From positions 1 through 64,000 of the forward strand of contig NZ_QWEO01000012.1 of assembly GCF_009936035.1 (NCBI RefSeq): a stretch of DNA of 64,000 bases. The letters are read 5' to 3'. Below the pieces are notes generated by a model. It ran no database searches, had not been told where the DNA came from, and saw only the letters and a program-made list of their open reading frames with translations. Shown piece after piece: positions 43,843 to 52,536 of the stretch. The translations under genes and the position numbers were made by a program. This DNA is from Neglectibacter sp. X58. Lineage in GTDB: Bacteria > Bacillota > Clostridia > Oscillospirales > Acutalibacteraceae. Within the stretch, counting starts at the first letter, position 1. The number at the start of each line of letters is the position of its first letter.

Positions 43843-43892
43843 AGATACATAATCGTCAAGACGGCAACAATCAGAAGTTATGGAGGGTAACA

Positions 43893-44660
43893 ATGGAATA
43901 TAGTAAGGAAGATTTAATGGAAGCAAAAAAGCAAATTTGGGGAGTGGGAGAGAACATGGGAACAGAGGAAAGTAAAAAAATCTGGGAGGAGAACGCACAA
44001 TTTTGGGATAATGCAATGGGTGACGAATCTAATGAATTTCACAGAGAGGTAGTGCGTCCCAAAGTAACGGAACTTCTATCTCCTAATCCTGCGGATTACA
44101 TTTTGGATATTGCGTGTGGCAATGGAAATTATTCTTCGTATCTTGCACAAAGAGGCGCTTCGGTTGTCGCTTTTGATTACAGCAAAAAAATGATAGAATT
44201 GGCTAAAAGACGGCAATCACAATATGCAAAACAAATTGAATTTTGTGTGGCGGATGCGACCGATAGAAAAAGTATATTAGAATTAAAAAGAAATCGAGCC
44301 TTTACGAAAGCAGTTTCTAATATGGCAATTATGGATATTACGGATATTGAACCACTTCTTATGGCTGTTTATGAACTGTTGCAGGAAAGCGGAATTTTTG
44401 TCTTTGCAACGCAACACCCTTGTTTTGTCACGTTGACTGAAAAATATATGACACCGCACAGTTACTATGATATAGCGATTGAAGGGCAACCGAAAGAGCA
44501 GATTTATTATCATCGTTCCATACAAGATATTTTTAACCTTTGTTTTAGAGCTGGATTTGTCATTGATGGATTTTATGAAGAATGTTTTAAAACCAACAAA
44601 GAAATTCCTATGGTAATGATAGTAAGGCTTAAGAAGGTAAAACGTGATAGCTTAAAATAA
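43893..44660 (+). CDS. Class I SAM-dependent methyltransferase
   Basis: 255 residues from ATG 43893 with GGAGGG 6 bases upstream; the longer open frame from 43728 only overlaps tet(W). Motif I is ILDIACGNGNYSSYLAQRGA and later SNMAIMDITDIEPLL. The size and composition match the Methyltransf_11/25 group. Genes of this sort often follow tet(W)/tet(M) in mobile elements. The target is unknown; resistance is not implied. Confidence 0.88.
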   Translation: MEYSKEDLMEAKKQIWGVGENMGTEESKKIWEENAQFWDNAMGDESNEFHREVVRPKVTELLSPNPADYILDIACGNGNYSSYLAQRGASVVAFDYSKKMIELAKRRQSQYAKQIEFCVADATDRKSILELKRNRAFTKAVSNMAIMDITDIEPLLMAVYELLQESGIFVFATQHPCFVTLTEKYMTPHSYYDIAIEGQPKEQIYYHRSIQDIFNLCFRAGFVIDGFYEECFKTNKEIPMVMIVRLKKVKRDSLK

Positions 44661-44675
44661 ATTCAAGTTTGTCGG

Positions 44676-44780
44676 GTAAATAGCAAACCCAGCCGAGCCA
44701 GTCAACGGTCAAGATGAACGGCGCATATGCGCAGCCGTTGACAGCCCCGCCCGCCTTTGCTGGTAGGCAATCAAGGGGCG
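44676..44780 (+). repeat. Conserved hairpin element, copy 1
   Basis: AGCCAGTCAACGGTCAAGAT is shared exactly with the copy at 52432-52536. The outer stem GTCAACGG (44701-44708) pairs with CCGTTGAC (44735-44742). The inner stem is GCGC-ATAT-GCGC here but CGGCGC/GCGCCG in copy 2, so pairing is kept while bases change. A CGCCCG-CTTTGCT block and AATCAAGG follow in both. A structured RNA or a transfer/recombination site is possible. Confidence 0.65.
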
Positions 44781-44831
44781 ACAGCAAGAAGTGCCACCGC
44801 CCCGCACTATTATTCAGAAAGGGGAATTTCC

Positions 44832-45254
44832 ATGACCGACCAGATAGCCTATCAAGAATATATCCAGCGCAGGTACAACGCCTTTTGCAAGACTGTTATC
44901 CGCTGTGCCGCCTTGGACAAGATTTTGAAGCTTAAACGGCAATGGGAACGGCAAGTTTCCCTTGACTATCTGATGAACGAGAAGTTTGTCCAGTTTGCCG
45001 CGTCGGAGCCGGACGAGGAATACCCATTTACCGTCTGCGGTCAGACCGTCCTGCTCTGCAACGCCGCCCTTGCCGACGCGATCTCTGTTTTGCCGGAGCA
45101 GACGCGGGAAGAAATCCTGCGCTATTACTTTCTGCGCCAGCCGCAGCGCGTGATCGGCGCGTGTATTGGCCGGTCACGCAGCACAGCGGGGCGGCATATC
45201 CAGCTTGCCTTGCAGCGGCTACGCGAAGAAATGGGGGTGAGCCGGTATGAGTAG
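44832..45254 (+). CDS. Sigma-70-like regulator of conjugative elements, second copy
   Basis: About 140 residues from ATG 44832 (AAAGGGG 9 bases upstream). TVCGQTVLLCNAALADAISV, then LPEQTREEILRYYFLRQPQR and GRSRSTAGRHIQLALQRLRE, give the region 4-like helix-turn-helix. It is a diverged paralogue of the gene at 29616, with much higher GC. It overlaps the next small gene by 8 bases. Confidence 0.85.
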   Translation: MTDQIAYQEYIQRRYNAFCKTVIRCAALDKILKLKRQWERQVSLDYLMNEKFVQFAASEPDEEYPFTVCGQTVLLCNAALADAISVLPEQTREEILRYYFLRQPQRVIGACIGRSRSTAGRHIQLALQRLREEMGVSRYE

Positions 45255-45385
45255 ACTTCTCCCCTATGAAACAATCCTCAAAGCCCGTGAGGGCGACCCA
45301 GAAGCCGTGAACGCTGTCCTGCTCCACTACGCCGGATATATCCGCTATTTCTCAAAAGTGAACGGGCAGGTCAACGCCGAGGTCG
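45247..45385 (+). pseudogene. Small helix-turn-helix protein (Tn916 Orf8-like), interrupted
   Basis: The first about 46 residues (RLLPYETILKAREGDPEAVN, then LLHYAGYIRYFSKVNGQVNA) align with the intact gene at 30046. After residue 46 the sequence diverges and stops at 45432, so the last about 24 residues are lost. The break near 45385 coincides with the end of the serine recombinase element that follows, so this is its insertion point or a deletion scar. Confidence 0.75.
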
Positions 45386-45570
45386 GGTTTGATGTGGTTT
45401 TCGATTGTGTTCCTATAACGAATGTAGGTTGACTCTTTTACCCCTAATCGTTTGGCGTGTAACCACGCATCCAGCCAATATTCATATTTTTCCTTATCTT
45501 TTGTTTTTTCCAAAGTACAGTTTACAAGGGACTACACAGGGTAGGTATCTGACGGGAGGGGTGCCGCCAG

Positions 45571-47082
45571 TCAGATTTTCCATGTGATGTTCAAGCTGTC
45601 GCTTGTGGCGGCTATGGTGGTGATCATCAAATCCACCACACGCCGCTTGTCATCAAAAGATACATTCTCCCAGGTATCGAGGTAGCCGGAAATCTGGCTG
45701 ACCTGTTCCGGGCTGATGGCCTCCACAGTCAACTCCGCTATCCTTGCCAGAAGTTCCTGCTTGCGCCCGTCCAGTTCCGCTATCTTCACATTCACATAGG
45801 AGAACAGGACATTGTTTGCCCCCGTCAGACTGTCCACCAGCTTTTCAATCTCGCTGTCTACATGGGCAAGTTCCACTTGCAGGGCGGTGATTTTCGGGTT
45901 TGCCTTTGCCGCTTTCTTTTTTCCTGTCAGCGTCTTGTAGCTTGCCAGCTTCTTTACCATCTGCTGATAAACAACCGCTTCCAGTTCCGAAGTGATGATT
46001 TTCCCACAGCCAGGACAGCTTTTATTGTCCAGCCGTTTCGTGCAGCGGAGATACTGTTTGCCGGAGGGATTGTAGATACTCATAAGAGCATACCCGCAAT
46101 TCCCGCACTTGATTTTTCCTGCCAGCCATGTGTGGGTGGCTTTCCGGGCAGACTGGATTTTCATGTTGTTCATCAGCTTCTTGCGGCAGGTCAGCCAGGT
46201 GTCGGAGGGGACGATACCCTCATGGGGAGCCAGTACCAGCATTTGGTCTTTTAAGTCGTTTTTCTTGCTGGCCTTTACATCTCGCCCTTGATACAGATAG
46301 CAGCCGTTCATGCCCGTAAAATCGGCAACGTCATTGACAATGACTGTACCTTGACTTTTGAAAAATTCGTACACATCAAGGTCTGCCTGCACATAGACAG
46401 GATTGCGTAACATCTGCGCCAGCGTGGGGCGTATCAGCTCTTTGCCATGGAACAAAATCCCCTGTTCGGCAAAGTACCGGGTAATGTCCCCGTAGGAAGT
46501 TGTGGGCTGGGCGTACATCTCAAACATCAGCCGGATATTGGCCGCTTCCTCCGGGTTTACCACCAGCTTCTTTGTGTTGATACCGTCCATCTTGATAGGC
46601 TCCGTATGGAAGCCGTAAGGGGCTTTCCCGCCCATCTTAAAGCCCCGCTGACTGCGGGAGTAGTAAGCGTCCGTTACCCGCTTCTGTATCGTTTCCCGTT
46701 CAAGCTGGGCGAACACGATACAGATATTCAGCATGGCCCGTCCCATCGGCGTGGAGGTATCAAACTTTTCCGTAGAGGACACAAACTCCACATTGTACTG
46801 CTGGAACAGCTCCATCATGTTGGCAAAGTCCAGAATGGAACGGCTGATACGGTCGAGCTTGTAAACCACGACCTTTGCAATCAAGCCCCGCTTGATGTCC
46901 CGCACCAGTTCTTGAAACTTCGGACGGTCTGTGTTCTTGCCGCTGTACCCTTTGTCTGTGTATTCCTTGCAGTTACCGCCTTTCAACTCGTATTTGCAAA
47001 ATTCAATCTGGCTTTCAATGGAAATGCTGTCCTTTTTGTCTACCGATTGTCTTGCATAGATTGCGTCTATCCGATTGTTCAT
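45571..47082 (-). CDS. Large serine recombinase (TndX/TnpX-like)
   Basis: 503 residues. The resolvase domain opens AIYARQSVDKKDSISIESQI with the catalytic Ser in ARQS. KLDRISRSILDFANMME follows, then the recombinase domain, a zinc ribbon (IKCGNCGYALMSI and CPGCGKI) and a C-terminal coiled coil. This is the form seen in Tn4451/Tn5397-type elements. It lies 185 bases from the interrupted helix-turn-helix gene, so the left att site is expected between 45385 and 45560. It is head of a mobilisation module with MobV and RepA-N on the same strand. Confidence 0.93.
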   Translation of the reverse strand: MNNRIDAIYARQSVDKKDSISIESQIEFCKYELKGGNCKEYTDKGYSGKNTDRPKFQELVRDIKRGLIAKVVVYKLDRISRSILDFANMMELFQQYNVEFVSSTEKFDTSTPMGRAMLNICIVFAQLERETIQKRVTDAYYSRSQRGFKMGGKAPYGFHTEPIKMDGINTKKLVVNPEEAANIRLMFEMYAQPTTSYGDITRYFAEQGILFHGKELIRPTLAQMLRNPVYVQADLDVYEFFKSQGTVIVNDVADFTGMNGCYLYQGRDVKASKKNDLKDQMLVLAPHEGIVPSDTWLTCRKKLMNNMKIQSARKATHTWLAGKIKCGNCGYALMSIYNPSGKQYLRCTKRLDNKSCPGCGKIITSELEAVVYQQMVKKLASYKTLTGKKKAAKANPKITALQVELAHVDSEIEKLVDSLTGANNVLFSYVNVKIAELDGRKQELLARIAELTVEAISPEQVSQISGYLDTWENVSFDDKRRVVDLMITTIAATSDSLNITWKI

Positions 47083-47176
47083 ATTGTCGCTCCTTTTCTT
47101 AAAAAAGAAACGGAGCTGCTGACAGTTCTATTATACCGCCAGCAGCCCCGCAAATCAATGATGGGTTTGGAAAACC

Positions 47177-47389
47177 TTATGTCCCGGCTTCCTCACTCTC
47201 CCGCTTGTCGGCGTACTTGCGGAACACCTCATAAAGCTGCTGTTCCAGTTCCCGGCGTTTGGCTGCTTCCTGTTCCGGCGTGAACACCGGGGAGAGATTT
47301 TCCAGTGTGATTTCCTTTCCCTGAAAAGTCACGATTTCGATTTCCTTTTTGTATCTGATATTACTTATAAGATCACCTTTCCTTTCCAT
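47177..47389 (-). CDS. Small protein between relaxase and recombinase
   Basis: 70 residues. A beta-rich start (KKEIEIVTFQGKEITLENLS) and a helical acidic end (EQQLYEVFRKYADKRESEEA). Overlaps the relaxase gene by 17 bases. This gene order (relaxase, small ORF, recombinase) recurs in mobilisable serine recombinase elements; function unknown, perhaps an excision or mobilisation accessory. Confidence 0.75.
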   Translation of the reverse strand: MERKGDLISNIRYKKEIEIVTFQGKEITLENLSPVFTPEQEAAKRRELEQQLYEVFRKYADKRESEEAGT

Positions 47390-48317
47390 GCTGCCGCTGT
47401 TGCCGTTTCAGTTCCGCTAAAATCTCCGGCGGGATACGGTCAACCAGCCGCCGCATATCGTCCAGTTCGCTTTTTAACTTCGCCCGTTCCATCGTGTCAT
47501 TCATCTTGCCTTTTTCGCTGGCCTTTGCCCTGACTTCCAGCTTTTCATTTTCCGCTAACAAGTCATTGATTGTGACCTTGTATTTTTTCAGTTGCCCGGA
47601 GAAGTTCTCCATCTGCGGAAACCACTTTTTCAGCATGGAGAGGGCTTCCTCTTTCTTCTTTCCGGCGTTCAGCGGGGTAATGCCGGAGAGAACCGCTTCA
47701 ATGGCCCTCGCCTGTTTGGAGAGGTTGACCGCCTGTTTGAACAGCCGGGTGGGGATATGCTTCCGGCCCGTCTTGCTGGCGCTTTCCCCACGCTCCAGGT
47801 CGGGGTACTGCTCCACCATACAGGCGTGAAAATCGTCCTGCCACTTCGTCAGATTGGCCCGGTTGCCGATAATTTCTTTGGCGCACAGGCGGTTGTCCTT
47901 TGTCAGCGGCACAAAGACCAAGTGCAGATGGGGCGTTTTTTCATCCATGTGTACCATAGCCGAAACGATGTTCTCCCGGCCCACCCGGTCAATGAGGAAG
48001 TCCGCCGCCCTCTGGAAGTAGGCCGCTATCTCCTTTGGGGACTTGCCCTTGAAAAACTCCGGGCTGGCGGTAATCAGCGTGTCCACAAACCGAGTGCTGT
48101 CCTTGCGGGTGCGGCATCTGGCCTGCTCGATGCGGCTCTGAATGAAATGGTAGTAGCGGCCATCCGGCTTGACGATGTGGAAATTGTACTTGCTCCGGCT
48201 GGTGTCAATGTCCGGGTTGCTGGCGTACTGCTCCTTTTTCCGTTCATGGTGGGCTTCCAGCGGCCCCGCCGGGTGGCCCTTGTGCTTCTCAAATCGCAAA
48301 ATTGCGTGTTGTGCCAT
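47373..48317 (-). CDS. MobV-family relaxase (Mob/Pre type)
   Basis: 314 residues. AILRFEKHKGHPAGPLEAHH at the N-terminus, the acidic/His motif HMDEKTPHLHLVFVPLTKDN (the HxDExxPHxH signature of MobV) and a C-terminal coiled coil (NDLLAENEKLEVRAKASEKG) are diagnostic. It nicks at an oriT and lets the element be mobilised by a helper system. It is somewhat shorter than full Pre proteins but has the whole catalytic domain. The oriT was not pinned down; the 180 bases upstream are the first place to look. Confidence 0.93.
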   Translation of the reverse strand: MAQHAILRFEKHKGHPAGPLEAHHERKKEQYASNPDIDTSRSKYNFHIVKPDGRYYHFIQSRIEQARCRTRKDSTRFVDTLITASPEFFKGKSPKEIAAYFQRAADFLIDRVGRENIVSAMVHMDEKTPHLHLVFVPLTKDNRLCAKEIIGNRANLTKWQDDFHACMVEQYPDLERGESASKTGRKHIPTRLFKQAVNLSKQARAIEAVLSGITPLNAGKKKEEALSMLKKWFPQMENFSGQLKKYKVTINDLLAENEKLEVRAKASEKGKMNDTMERAKLKSELDDMRRLVDRIPPEILAELKRQQRQHGKER

Positions 48318-48490
48318 TGAACTCCTTTCCCCATTCCATTCCTTTCCGGCGGGTTTTCCCGCCGAAAATATCTCTGATAGGATTGGAATGGAATGAATGT
48401 AAATAGATGGTTTTAATCTCTGTATTTCTATATACCGTCAGATTTCCGTACTTCAAGAGGATTGATTTTCGTACTCGCCAAGTACGGTTT

Positions 48491-48886
48491 TCAGCCCTCC
48501 GGCGTACCATAACCGGATTTCTTGAAGTCGGTGTTTGGAACCGCTTCATAGGATTTCGGGTAAATGCGGTTGGGTTTTCCACAGCCCTGTTTCTGGATTT
48601 CCACCAGCCCCGCATACTGCAACTCCCGCAGGGTGTTGACCGCTTTCTGCCGCCCGCAGCGGAGCAAAGCGACCACCTCGCAGATGGGGTAGTACAGGTA
48701 GACCCGCCCGTACTCGTCCGCCCAGCCGTTCTTCCGGGACAACTCCGCCCGGCGCAGGACAAAGGCATACAGCACCTTCGCTTCGTTGCTCAAGGGCTGG
48801 AATGTGGGTGCTTCAAAAAGGAAATTGGGGAGCCGGGTGAAACTGAACGCCTTTTCCGGCTGGTGAATATAAATCGTGTTTGTCAT
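48491..48886 (-). CDS. RepA-N type replication initiator, N-terminal domain
   Basis: 131 residues. FSFTRLPNFLFEAPTFQPLS, then NEAKVLYAFVLRRAELSRKN and VYLYYPICEVVALLRCGRQK, are the winged-helix domain of RepA-N initiators. Full-length members reach 250-350 residues, so this is a domain-only version common on integrative elements, or a truncation. It precedes the relaxase gene on the same strand. Confidence 0.85.
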   Translation of the reverse strand: MTNTIYIHQPEKAFSFTRLPNFLFEAPTFQPLSNEAKVLYAFVLRRAELSRKNGWADEYGRVYLYYPICEVVALLRCGRQKAVNTLRELQYAGLVEIQKQGCGKPNRIYPKSYEAVPNTDFKKSGYGTPEG

Positions 48887-48997
48887 AGCGTGTTTTGTGG
48901 ACGGTTAGAGGCCCGTTTTCCGGGGCGAATGATAAATGATACCAGCCGCCCCGGTTGAGGGCTTGCGGAGCCTTGCAAATCAAGGCTTTTCCCGCTC

Positions 48998-49411
48998 TTA
49001 ACTGTCCACAGCAGACCTCCTTTTCCGTTCACTTTCTGTTTTCTGCCGCCTGTGAACTCTGGCGGCGCAGTCCGGGCAGTATTTGCCCCGGTTGGACTTC
49101 GGGACGAACACACCGCCGCACTCCGCACAGCGTTTCAAGTCCCTGTCCCGGTAAATCTCCGCTTCCAGCGTCCTGTCCAGCGGCAAGACCGCCCAGCGGA
49201 ACCACTTGCAGCAGACGGAGAACGAAATCATCTGCGGACAGGCGCAGGTGTCGCCATCGTCCAGCGCAAGGCAGTTTCCGTCCTCGCAGTTGCAGCACTC
49301 CCGGCGTATCAGGCCGCTGGCTCGTCTCTTCTGGGGCGGGGTTATGCGGTAGGGGGAGCCGTCCGGCCTGTGTTCCAGCGGCGGCAGGTGTTGATAGGGT
49401 CTTTTGCTCAT
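48998..49411 (-). CDS. Cysteine-rich VLP-domain protein
   Basis: 137 residues with eleven or more Cys in three clusters (ECCNCEDGNCLAL, CCKWFRWAVLPLD, RCAECGG and YCPDC). WAVLPLD contains the Val-Leu-Pro signature that names the family. It is a routine companion of RepA-N and MobV in Firmicute elements. The end (KYCPDCAARVHRRQKTESER) is a zinc-ribbon with basic tail, so nucleic acid binding is likely. Confidence 0.85.
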   Translation of the reverse strand: MSKRPYQHLPPLEHRPDGSPYRITPPQKRRASGLIRRECCNCEDGNCLALDDGDTCACPQMISFSVCCKWFRWAVLPLDRTLEAEIYRDRDLKRCAECGGVFVPKSNRGKYCPDCAARVHRRQKTESERKRRSAVDS

Positions 49412-49639
49412 GCGTCCCTCCGTTTTCTTTGGCGTGTTCTGTTTCCAAGGTGCTTGTCCATCGATGAACTATCCCAAGTCTACACCTTTTTGACCGCCTG
49501 TGCCGTATATCCAAGAGGTAGGAAATCAGCCTGAAAAACTCCCTATTTCCACGCTCTCGGATTTGTGATATAATCAAAAAAAGATAAAAGACAAATTCAG
49601 GTTTCTGGTCTTCTTGCACAAAATAAAGGAGGAGCTATT

Positions 49640-49903
49640 ATGCAAATTGTTTATATTCCAAGCGAATCAATGTCTGTTCAAGGTAAAAAAGATGAAATCT
49701 ATAAAAGATATGGGAAAGACTGGAATATTAGAGAACAGGGAGGAGGTAACGGAAATTGGTTGTTGACCAGAAAAAGTGATGTGCTTGTAGATGGAAAAAG
49801 TTATCGTACTTTTGTACTTGAACACTACGGTAAATCCAAGCTGACAGCGAAGCTTGTTGATAAATTTCGTGAAGATGTAGCAAATGGTAAAATAAAACTG
49901 TAA
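49640..49903 (+). CDS. Small protein of unknown function
   Basis: 87 residues, with GGAGGAG 8 bases upstream. Basic and beta-rich: IREQGGGNGNWLLTRKSDVL, then RTFVLEHYGKSKLTAKLVDK. AT-rich compared with the flanking MobV element, so of separate origin. It is divergent from the Cys-rich gene and followed by a short inverted repeat (TATGCCGTTATGCTATG with CATAGCATAACGGC) that can act as a terminator. Confidence 0.6.
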   Translation: MQIVYIPSESMSVQGKKDEIYKRYGKDWNIREQGGGNGNWLLTRKSDVLVDGKSYRTFVLEHYGKSKLTAKLVDKFREDVANGKIKL

Positions 49904-49981
49904 ATGCCTATGCCGTTATGCTATGAGCATAGTACATAGCATAACGGCTTCTCTTTCGTTGAGCTAGCAAGGAGGGTGAAT

Positions 49982-50782
49982 ATGTCTTTATCCATACAAG
50001 AGCGATTAAAAGACCTACGTGTGGAGCGTGGCTTGACGCTGGGGCAGCTTGCGGAGCAGACCGGGCTTTCCAAGTCTGCGCTGGGCAGTTACGAAACGGA
50101 AGACTTCAAGGACATCAGCCACTATGCCCTTATCCGGCTGGCGAAGTTTTACGGTGTGACCGCTGATTATCTGCTGGGGCTGTCTGAAATGAAAAATCAC
50201 CCAAACGCCGATCTTGCAGACCTGCGTTTGAGTGATGAAATGATTGACCTGCTGAAAAGCGGGAGGATAGACAATACCCTGCTGTGTGAGCTGGCGGCGC
50301 ACCCGGATTTCCCCCGGCTGATGGCTGACCTTGAAATCTATGTGAACGGAACGGCACTGAAACAGGCGCAGGGTGCAAACGCCATAGTGGACACGATGAG
50401 CGCAACTGTTATAAAAAAGCATAATCCTGGCATGAGTGATACGCAGTTAAGACAGCTTATCACCGCCCATATTGATGAGGACGAGTTTTGCCGCTATGTG
50501 ATACAACGGGACATAAACGGGATTGCCCTTGCTCTGCGGGAAACACACAAGGACGATTTTTTCAGCGTCCCAGAGGATAACCCGCTAAAAGAAATGCTGG
50601 AAACTGCTGGTGAAATCGTCAGCCAGGACAGCGACACGGAACAAGCGTACTTGGCGTTTATCTGCAAACGGCTCAAGCTGAATTTTAGGAAGCTGTCAGT
50701 AGAAGAACGGAAGTGGCTGAAAAAGATTGCGGAAAAATCCGACTTGCTGAAGAATCCAAAACCGCAGAGAGGACGAAGATAA
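49982..50782 (+). CDS. XRE-family regulator with long C-terminal domain
   Basis: 266 residues from ATG 49982 with AAGGAGGG 5-6 bases upstream. The helix-turn-helix is ERLKDLRVERGLTLGQLAEQ followed by SKSALGSYE. The C-terminal about 190 residues (SDTQLRQLITAHIDEDEFCR and more) are typical of XRE proteins that sit near the MobV/serine recombinase genes and control them. It ends just before a hairpin shared by the convergent MFS gene. Confidence 0.85.
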   Translation: MSLSIQERLKDLRVERGLTLGQLAEQTGLSKSALGSYETEDFKDISHYALIRLAKFYGVTADYLLGLSEMKNHPNADLADLRLSDEMIDLLKSGRIDNTLLCELAAHPDFPRLMADLEIYVNGTALKQAQGANAIVDTMSATVIKKHNPGMSDTQLRQLITAHIDEDEFCRYVIQRDINGIALALRETHKDDFFSVPEDNPLKEMLETAGEIVSQDSDTEQAYLAFICKRLKLNFRKLSVEERKWLKKIAEKSDLLKNPKPQRGRR

Positions 50783-50862
50783 AAAATGCCTGAACGGCGG
50801 TTCTGGTTTTTCAGAACCACCATCCAGGCATTTTGTTTAGTAATAGAAAAAGGTGCAGTTGA

Positions 50863-52083
50863 TTATTGCGTATTGTCAATCTCTCTCAAACCGGGTAGTA
50901 AAAATACGGCAAGCGCAACGATGATAATGCCAATTCCGCAAATGACAAACCATTTCTCAACTCCCAGCCGCTCCGCCAGAGGCCCGGAAATGACAAGGCC
51001 AAACGGCATGGCGAGGGAAGCGGCGCTTGTCAGTAGAGAAAAAACTCTCCCCAGATATTCTGGTTTGACCGTTTCTTGAAAAATCGCATTTTGCACACCG
51101 TAAAATGGAGCGGAAATTCCCATAACAGTACAGCACACAACAAAGACAAGAAATGCGTCTGGCGGCAAAAGCCCGGAGAGCATATTGCTAACGCCCATCA
51201 GGAGAACGGAAAGACCGATGGTGTACCGCCGTTTCTTAAAACCGCCCCAAATGCTCAGAATGACTCCGCCAAGCAGCATACCAACCGCAAAAGCAATTTC
51301 AGCGGCAGAGGCATGGGCCGGTGTTCCTTTGAAGTATGACATACAGATGAGAGGAAAAAGCGTACTGATTGGCATATAAAAGAACATATAAATTACACCA
51401 ATCCAGAGCAGAGCAAAGAGGCCCCTGTTTTGCTTTAATACCACATACCCCTCTTTCATATCCTGTAAAAACTGTTGTCTTTTCGTTTCTGGACATAGTT
51501 CAGGCGTTGGTATGGACGAAATCGCAACAGTCACACAGGCAAGGATTGCACCCACAATATCTAACAATATAATTGCATTAAGAGGCCAAACAGCATATAA
51601 AAACGCTGCGGCAGCTGGACTGATAATCGCACTTACTGCTTGCATGGTCTGCGTGTAACCAGCGCATTTTGTAAGTTCCTCTTTTGGCACAATCATAGGT
51701 GTTGCTGCGCTGAATGCTGGAGAATGAAAAGCAGTTCCCGCACTTCGGATTAACAGGACAACCATAATAGACCATACGGGCAATTCCATGTAAAACGCCA
51801 CCAGCGCCAGAATACCGCCAGCGGCGGCAATTATCAAATCCGCACCAATCATTACGCTTTTACGGCTGTGCCGGTCAACAAAAGCACCTGCAAACGGGCC
51901 TAAACAGGCTTGCGGCAAAAATCCAATCAGTGTTGCCGCCGTCAATATGATTGCAGAATTAGTTTTCGCAACCAAATAAAAGATAATGGCCATTTGCAAA
52001 ATACCGCTGCTAATAAAGGATATTGCTTGTCCGGCAAGAAGTGTAAAATAAGTTTTTCTCCATGAATTGTTGTTTTGGGTCAT
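50863..52083 (-). CDS. MFS efflux transporter, Mef(A)-like
   Basis: 406 residues from ATG 52083 (GGAGG 7 bases upstream), twelve hydrophobic segments. GPFAGAFVDRHSRKSVMIGA is the MFS motif A loop. MELPVW, TAFHSPAFSAATP, LTKCAGYTQTMQ and VKPEYLGRVFSL match the Mef macrolide efflux family, as I recall it, at moderate identity. It is probably a drug exporter, though the substrate is not proven; no msr(D)-type gene follows. A 300-base leader with a promoter, leader peptide and two hairpins precedes it, which suggests drug-inducible attenuation. Confidence 0.82.
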   Translation of the reverse strand: MTQNNNSWRKTYFTLLAGQAISFISSGILQMAIIFYLVAKTNSAIILTAATLIGFLPQACLGPFAGAFVDRHSRKSVMIGADLIIAAAGGILALVAFYMELPVWSIMVVLLIRSAGTAFHSPAFSAATPMIVPKEELTKCAGYTQTMQAVSAIISPAAAAFLYAVWPLNAIILLDIVGAILACVTVAISSIPTPELCPETKRQQFLQDMKEGYVVLKQNRGLFALLWIGVIYMFFYMPISTLFPLICMSYFKGTPAHASAAEIAFAVGMLLGGVILSIWGGFKKRRYTIGLSVLLMGVSNMLSGLLPPDAFLVFVVCCTVMGISAPFYGVQNAIFQETVKPEYLGRVFSLLTSAASLAMPFGLVISGPLAERLGVEKWFVICGIGIIIVALAVFLLPGLREIDNTQ

Positions 52084-52125
52084 AATGCGAACCTCCTTTT
52101 TTATTGCATTGTTCCTTTGTTTCTG

Positions 52126-52170
52126 CAATAAAAAGCAGGCGTTGTCCCACAGAGAGGGCAGACGCCTGCA
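52126..52170 (-). terminator. Attenuator hairpin in the MFS leader
   Basis: On the minus strand GCAGGCGTCTGCCC pairs with GGGACAACGCCTGC, followed by TTTTTATT, 43 bases before the MFS start. It would stop transcription unless opened by an upstream event. Confidence 0.75.
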
Positions 52171-52252
52171 TAACAACAAAGCACGAAAAAACACCACGAT
52201 ACAGTTCAAAGACTGCTCGTGTCAAACCTACGTGTTCCTTTGCATACGCACG

Positions 52253-52284
52253 CAAAAAAAGCCCACCATCATGTGGAAAGGTAC
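52253..52284 (-). terminator. First, weaker hairpin with T-run in the MFS leader
   Basis: On the minus strand CCACATGATGGTGGGC is followed by TTTTTTTG. The short stem makes it a weaker terminator; it lies just after the leader peptide. Confidence 0.5.
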
Positions 52285-52303
52285 TTCTACTTTTTATTGC
52301 TTA

Positions 52304-52388
52304 TTAGCGTACACAAATTAACACACGTAAGCCTCCTTCCAATCTCAAACTGTCGCACAGTATAACACACATCCGATAGACTTGTCAA
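52304..52388 (-). promoter_or_regulatory. Promoter and leader peptide of the MFS gene
   Basis: TTGACA (52383-52388) and TATACT (52359-52364) are 18 bases apart, a strong promoter. AAGGAGG (52332-52338) precedes a GTG-started leader at 52304-52324 encoding MLICVR. A ribosome-directed short leader followed by hairpins is the standard design of inducible resistance genes. Confidence 0.7.
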
Positions 52389-52431
52389 CCATTTTTAACC
52401 TTGTTTTCCATCTTGTTTTTCCATCTCTTAC

Positions 52432-52536
52432 GGGCAGTAGCAAAGCCAGGCGAGCCAGTCAACGGTCAAGATGAACGGCGCTTTCAGCGCCGCCGTTGAC
52501 AGTCTCGCCCGTCTTTGCTAATGGGTAATCAAGGCG
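52432..52536 (+). repeat. Conserved hairpin element, copy 2
   Basis: Outer stem GTCAACGG (52459-52466) with CCGTTGAC (52493-52500). Inner stem CGGCGC/GCGCCG. The flanking AGCCAGTCAACGGTCAAGAT and AATCAAGG blocks match copy 1 at 44676-44780. It stands between the MFS leader and a GC-rich non-coding tract. Confidence 0.65.

Noticed and set aside
43728-43892. N-terminal extension of the methyltransferase into tet(W)
   Set aside because: The extension lies inside the tet(W) coding sequence, whereas ATG 43893 has GGAGGG in the right place and starts the family-like sequence.
50863-52083. Tet(40)-type tetracycline efflux for the MFS gene
   Set aside because: Same length, but the motifs I can recognise (TKCAGY, MELPVW, PEYLGRVFSL) are those of the Mef group. 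The substrate remains open.
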